A stretch of 64,000 bases of DNA from Brevundimonas subvibrioides (GTDB taxonomy: Bacteria > Pseudomonadota > Alphaproteobacteria > Caulobacterales > Caulobacteraceae): contig NCEB01000014.1 in assembly GCA_002280475.1 (NCBI GenBank), forward strand, positions 27,261 through 91,260. The letters run 5' to 3'. Of this stretch, positions 61,099-64,000 are shown in pieces; position 1 is the first letter of the stretch; the number at the start of each line of letters is the position of its first letter. The notes under the pieces were generated by a model that had not been told where the DNA came from, ran no database searches, and was given only the letters and a program-made list of their open reading frames with translations. Made by a program: the position numbers and the translations under genes.

Positions 61099-62004
61099 TC
61101 AGGACCGACGGTTTAGCACGAAGTCCACACTCGCCTTGAGGTTTTCGGCGTCGGTGCCGAACACGTCCAGATGGCCACGCGCCTGATCGGCCAGGTGCGC
61201 GACGCGATGCCGCGCCTGATCGACCCCCAGCAGGGTGACGAAATTGGTCTTGCCCTGGGCCGCGTCCTTCTGGGCCGCCTTGCCCAGCTCGGCCTCGTCG
61301 CCGTCGAAATCCAGCAGGTCGTCGACAATCTGATAGGCGAGGCCGATGTCGTGGGCGAAGTTGGTCAGGGCCTGCTGATGCCGCTCCTCGGCCTTGGCAA
61401 CGATCAGCGGGATCTCGAAGGCATAGGTGAACAGGGCCCCGGTCTTGAGCCGCTGCATCCGCGCGACGCCCCCCAGGTCGTCGCGCACGCCCAGCAGGTC
61501 GATCATCTGGCCTCCGGCCATGCCGCGCGCGCCCGAAGCCAGAGACAGCCGGGCCGCGAGCGCGCAGCGGACCTCGGCGTCCTCGTGGGTGTCCTTGTGC
61601 AGGATGATGTCGAAGGCGGCGGTCTGGAGCGCGTCGCCGGCCAGCACGGCCGTGGCCTCGTCGTAGGCCCTGTGCAGGGTCGGCCGGCCCCGGCGCATGT
61701 CGTCGTCGTCCATGCAGGGCAGGTCGTCGTGGACCAGGCTGTAGGCGTGGACGCATTCCAGGGCGCAGGCGGCGCGCAGCACCGGCCGCTCCTCGATGTC
61801 GAACAGGCGCGACGCCTCCATGGCGAAATAGGGCCGCAGGCGCTTGCCGGGTCCGAGCGCGGCATAGCGCATGGCCTCAGTCAGGCGGGACTCGGGGCCG
61901 TCGGCGCGGGGCAGCAGTTCGTCCAGCGCGACCGTGACCAGATCGGCGACCTCGGCCACACGCTCGGCGACGGTCTGGACGGGGGCGTTGGCGGCGAGGC
62001 GCAT
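61099..62004 (-). CDS. ispA: Polyprenyl diphosphate synthase (farnesyl-type)
   Basis: The 301-residue trans-prenyltransferase has [12 protein letters not shown], the first Asp-rich motif [44 protein letters not shown], and the second motif [20 protein letters not shown]. Chain length is probably C15 because bulky residues precede the first Asp motif. It overlaps the csaA gene by ATGA and precedes dxs, the usual alphaproteobacterial xseB, ispA, dxs cluster with csaA inserted. Confidence 0.95.
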   Translation of the reverse strand: MRLAANAPVQTVAERVAEVADLVTVALDELLPRADGPESRLTEAMRYAALGPGKRLRPYFAMEASRLFDIEERPVLRAACALECVHAYSLVHDDLPCMDDDDMRRGRPTLHRAYDEATAVLAGDALQTAAFDIILHKDTHEDAEVRCALAARLSLASGARGMAGGQMIDLLGVRDDLGGVARMQRLKTGALFTYAFEIPLIVAKAEERHQQALTNFAHDIGLAYQIVDDLLDFDGDEAELGKAAQKDAAQGKTNFVTLLGVDQARHRVAHLADQARGHLDVFGTDAENLKASVDFVLNRRS

Positions 62005-62354
62005 CAGAACAGTCTCCCGCCGTTGGGCACATCGCGATCGACGCCGACCAGCACGACCTCGCCCTCCGCGTCCGGGAACCCCAACGTCAGCACCTCGGAC
62101 ATGAAGGGCCCGATCTGGCGCGGGGGGAAGTTGACGACCGCCGCGACCTTGCGGCCGGTCAGCTGGGCGGTCGTGTAGTGGCGGGTGATCTGGGCCGATG
62201 ACCGCTTGACGCCGACATCGGGCCCGAAGTCGATCGTCAGCTTGTAGGCCGGCTTGCGGGCCTCAGGGAACGGCTCGGCGCGGACGACCTCGCCTACGCG
62301 CACATCGACCTTCATGAAGTCGTCGAAGGCGATGCGTTCGGCGATCGCTCCCAT
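62004..62354 (-). CDS. csaA: tRNA-binding domain protein CsaA
   Basis: The 116-residue protein starts [39 protein letters not shown]. The OB-fold tRNA-binding motif continues with [43 protein letters not shown] cut into blocks. Such proteins act as a dimer and are thought to be export-related chaperones or tRNA binders. It is sandwiched between xseB and ispA with ATGA overlaps on both sides. The start at 62354 is the ATG in the overlap. Confidence 0.92.
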   Translation of the reverse strand: MGAIAERIAFDDFMKVDVRVGEVVRAEPFPEARKPAYKLTIDFGPDVGVKRSSAQITRHYTTAQLTGRKVAAVVNFPPRQIGPFMSEVLTLGFPDAEGEVVLVGVDRDVPNGGRLF

Positions 62355-62611
62355 CAACCGAACTCGGCGGGTTCGAGGCCCCTGGCGGCGCCGTCGGAGC
62401 CCACGACGATCTTGTCGACGCGAAGCTGCGCGGATTTGAGCCGGGCCTCGCAGTGTTCCTTAAGCCGCGCGCCCTCCTCATAGAGGGTAATGGATTCCTC
62501 CAGCGGAGCCTGACCGGACTCCAGGCGCGAGACGATGGTCTCGAGGCGCGAGAGGGCATCCTCGAAGGACAGGTCGGCGGGAACGGGGGACGCGGGCTCT
62601 GACATCGTCAC
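62354..62611 (-). CDS. xseB: Exodeoxyribonuclease VII small subunit
   Basis: The 85-residue protein reads LSFEDALSRLETIVSRLESGQAPLEESITLYEEGARLKEHCEARL in the standard helical-hairpin pattern of XseB. It binds XseA (not in the window) to degrade single-stranded DNA from both ends. It is the first gene of the xseB, csaA, ispA, dxs, HIT run. The start may be 62611 or MSEPAS at 62605. Confidence 0.93.
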   Translation of the reverse strand: MTMSEPASPVPADLSFEDALSRLETIVSRLESGQAPLEESITLYEEGARLKEHCEARLKSAQLRVDKIVVGSDGAARGLEPAEFG

Positions 62612-62652
62612 AGACCCTAGAGGGGCCGCGCTTTCGCTTCAACGGGGAAGCG

Positions 62653-63309
62653 TCAGCCGCGCTCGTAACGGCGCTGGCTCCAGTATTTGAAGCCCTGGTT
62701 GTGGACGAGGCTCCAGCCGTCGGCCTTCAGGCGGCGGCCGACCATGTGGTTGAAGTAGCCGTGGGCCAGGACCAGCACGTCCTCCCCGGCCTCGGCGCGG
62801 GCGATGAGCAGCTGGGCGGCGCGCTCGGCGCGGGCCTCGGCCTGGGCCCGCGTCTCCTGGCCGTCGTGATGATCGAAGGCGTGCCACCAGACCCGGGCCA
62901 CCGCGCCCCAGTATTTTGGGGGCAGCTTGAACCAGCTGGGGAAATGCGGCGGCGGAAGCGGGGCCTCGATGAACAGGACGTCCGAGACGACGTCACGGCC
63001 CGCCGAGACGGCCACGGCGGTCTCCTGCGCCCTCTGCCGGGTCGAGGCGAAGATGACCCCCGCGCCCTGGGCTGTGGCCAGAAGGTCGGGCGGCGGGGTC
63101 TGACCGGCCAGCAGGCCGCCTTGTTCGTATTTGGCCCACCAGGCGCGGTACTGGTCCGAGGTCAGATAGCATTTGCGCGACAGGGCCGGTTCGCCGTGAC
63201 GGGCCAGGGTGATCGAGCCGACGCGGCCTGGCGTCGCGCGCACGGGAGGGGCGGCCGGCTCGGGCACGGCGAGGTCGATGCGATCCTTGTGGAGAGTATC
63301 GGGGCTCAT
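62653..63309 (-). CDS. Histidine phosphatase family protein
   Basis: The 218-residue protein has the phosphohistidine motif ITLARHGEPALSRK, the second Arg in FASTRQRAQETAVAV, and the second His in VLVLAHGYFNHMVGRRL. These are the core residues of the branch 1 family (phosphoglycerate mutase, SixA and others). A long middle insertion with PPPHFPSWFKLPPKYW may form a membrane-facing or substrate loop. No signal peptide. The substrate is unknown. Confidence 0.88.
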   Translation of the reverse strand: MSPDTLHKDRIDLAVPEPAAPPVRATPGRVGSITLARHGEPALSRKCYLTSDQYRAWWAKYEQGGLLAGQTPPPDLLATAQGAGVIFASTRQRAQETAVAVSAGRDVVSDVLFIEAPLPPPHFPSWFKLPPKYWGAVARVWWHAFDHHDGQETRAQAEARAERAAQLLIARAEAGEDVLVLAHGYFNHMVGRRLKADGWSLVHNQGFKYWSQRRYERG

Positions 63310-63342
63310 GGCGCGAGGGTTCGGCGGCGACGCCTTCGGTCC

Positions 63343-64000
63343 TCAATCCTCCCCCAAAGCCCGCACATGGGCGGCGGCCGAACGGCCGAGCCCTTCGAGG
63401 TCGTAACCGCCCTCCAGCGAGGACACAACCTTGCCGCCGCATCGACGCCGCGCGACCTCCAGAACCGCCCGCGTCGCCCAGGCGAAATCCTCGGCCTCCA
63501 GGCTCTGGTGGGCGAGCGGATCGCGGCGATGGGCGTCGAAACCGGCGGAGATCAGAATCAAGTCGGGCTCGAACGCATCGAGCGCCGGCATCAGTCCGCC
63601 GGCGAAGGTGGCGCGCCATGATTCGCGCGCGGCATGGGGTTCGACCGGCGCATTGACGACATTGCCGACGCCCGTCTCATGCGCCGCGCCCGTGCCGGGA
63701 TAGAGCGGCATCTGGTGTATGGAGGCGAAGAACAGGCTGGCGTCCGTCTCGAACGCGGCCTGGGTGCCGTTGCCGTGGTGGACGTCGAAATCGACGACGG
63801 CGACCTTGAGCATGCCGAGCGACTGGGCCACGCGGGCGGCGATCGCGACGGAGGAGAACAGGCAGAACCCCATGGCCCGATCCGGTTCGGCGTGGTGGCC
63901 CGGCGGGCGCACGGCGGCGAAGGCGCGGGCGGTCTCTCCGGCGGACACGGCCTTGACCCCGTCGATGACCGCTCCTGCCGCGAGCCGGGCGGCGCGCACG
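63343..64000 (-). CDS. Histone deacetylase family protein (partial)
   Basis: The frame enters from beyond base 64000 and its N-terminus is missing. The visible 218 residues have [29 protein letters not shown] with the catalytic His pair, [21 protein letters not shown] with the zinc-binding Asp and His, and [17 protein letters not shown] with the second zinc Asp. [19 protein letters not shown] is the last typical block. It is probably an acetylpolyamine or acetoin-utilisation-type deacetylase in the cytosol. It ends 33 bases upstream of the histidine phosphatase gene. Confidence 0.93.
   Translation of the reverse strand, partial: VRAARLAAGAVIDGVKAVSAGETARAFAAVRPPGHHAEPDRAMGFCLFSSVAIAARVAQSLGMLKVAVVDFDVHHGNGTQAAFETDASLFFASIHQMPLYPGTGAAHETGVGNVVNAPVEPHAARESWRATFAGGLMPALDAFEPDLILISAGFDAHRRDPLAHQSLEAEDFAWATRAVLEVARRRCGGKVVSSLEGGYDLEGLGRSAAAHVRALGED

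Overview
The window is GC-rich alphaproteobacterial chromosome, most likely Caulobacteraceae and probably Brevundimonas. The divK-pleD pair, the yacG / RNase G-like / maf / infA order, the UPF0262 and DUF2948 neighbours of murA, a DinB with an N-terminal zinc-ribbon, large TonB-dependent receptors and several families of palindromic intergenic repeats all point that way. This placement is by gene content and protein resemblance only; no search was run.

Layout. Bases 1-14000 are mostly housekeeping: a partial cyclophilin, coaD, yacG, an RNase E/G homologue, maf, infA, UPF0262, DUF2948, murA, a tRNA-Thr, msrB, a small Cys-rich gene pair, an S41-like exported protein, pccA, and a TetR/NmrA divergent pair. 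Bases 54800-64000 are housekeeping again: pleD, divK, dinB, a NodB-fold protein, a HIT protein, dxs, ispA, csaA, xseB, a histidine phosphatase and a partial histone-deacetylase-like gene.

Bases 13745-54802 form a catabolic island of about 41 kb. It holds glutaryl-CoA dehydrogenase, an aconitase-type dehydratase (two subunits), an isocitrate-lyase-family C-C lyase, three PuuE/cyclic-imidase-like NodB proteins, an isochorismatase-type amidohydrolase, an amidase, a nitrilase-fold protein, two TonB receptors (one broken), three VOC proteins, lipocalin-like and CpcT-like proteins, a RedY/HapK-like protein, two MmgE/PrpD proteins, a PaaK-like CoA ligase, three CoA-transferases, acyl-CoA dehydrogenase, MaoC and CitE enzymes, and a methyltransferase. 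Many genes are joined by 1-4 base stop/start overlaps.

The island seems to be wired by two GntR/UTRA regulators. A 26-bp palindrome, CAAATGATATA-N4-TATATCATTTG with small variations, occurs seven times, at or next to the start of nearly every transcription unit from 13.7 to 34.9 kb and again at 52.7 kb; GntR1 (28799-29629) is the obvious candidate to bind it. A second palindrome, AAATGTCCGGACATTT, occurs in front of the MmgE operon with the divergent CoA-transferase/gntR2 operon, and in front of the citE operon; GntR2 (42723-43436) is its likely ligand.

The main hypothesis (inference) is that regulon 1 degrades pyrrole-derived maleimides, for example hematinic acid. Imidase and half-amidase would give a dialkylmaleate, the LeuCD-like enzyme would hydrate it, and the lyase would split it into pyruvate plus glutarate. 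Glutarate would then enter through a CoA-transferase and the co-regulated glutaryl-CoA dehydrogenase. CpcT-like, lipocalin-like and RedY-like proteins in the same regulon would fit a pyrrolic pigment substrate. Two lesions, at the infA/maf junction and inside the second TonB receptor, look like internal deletions and should be checked against reads.
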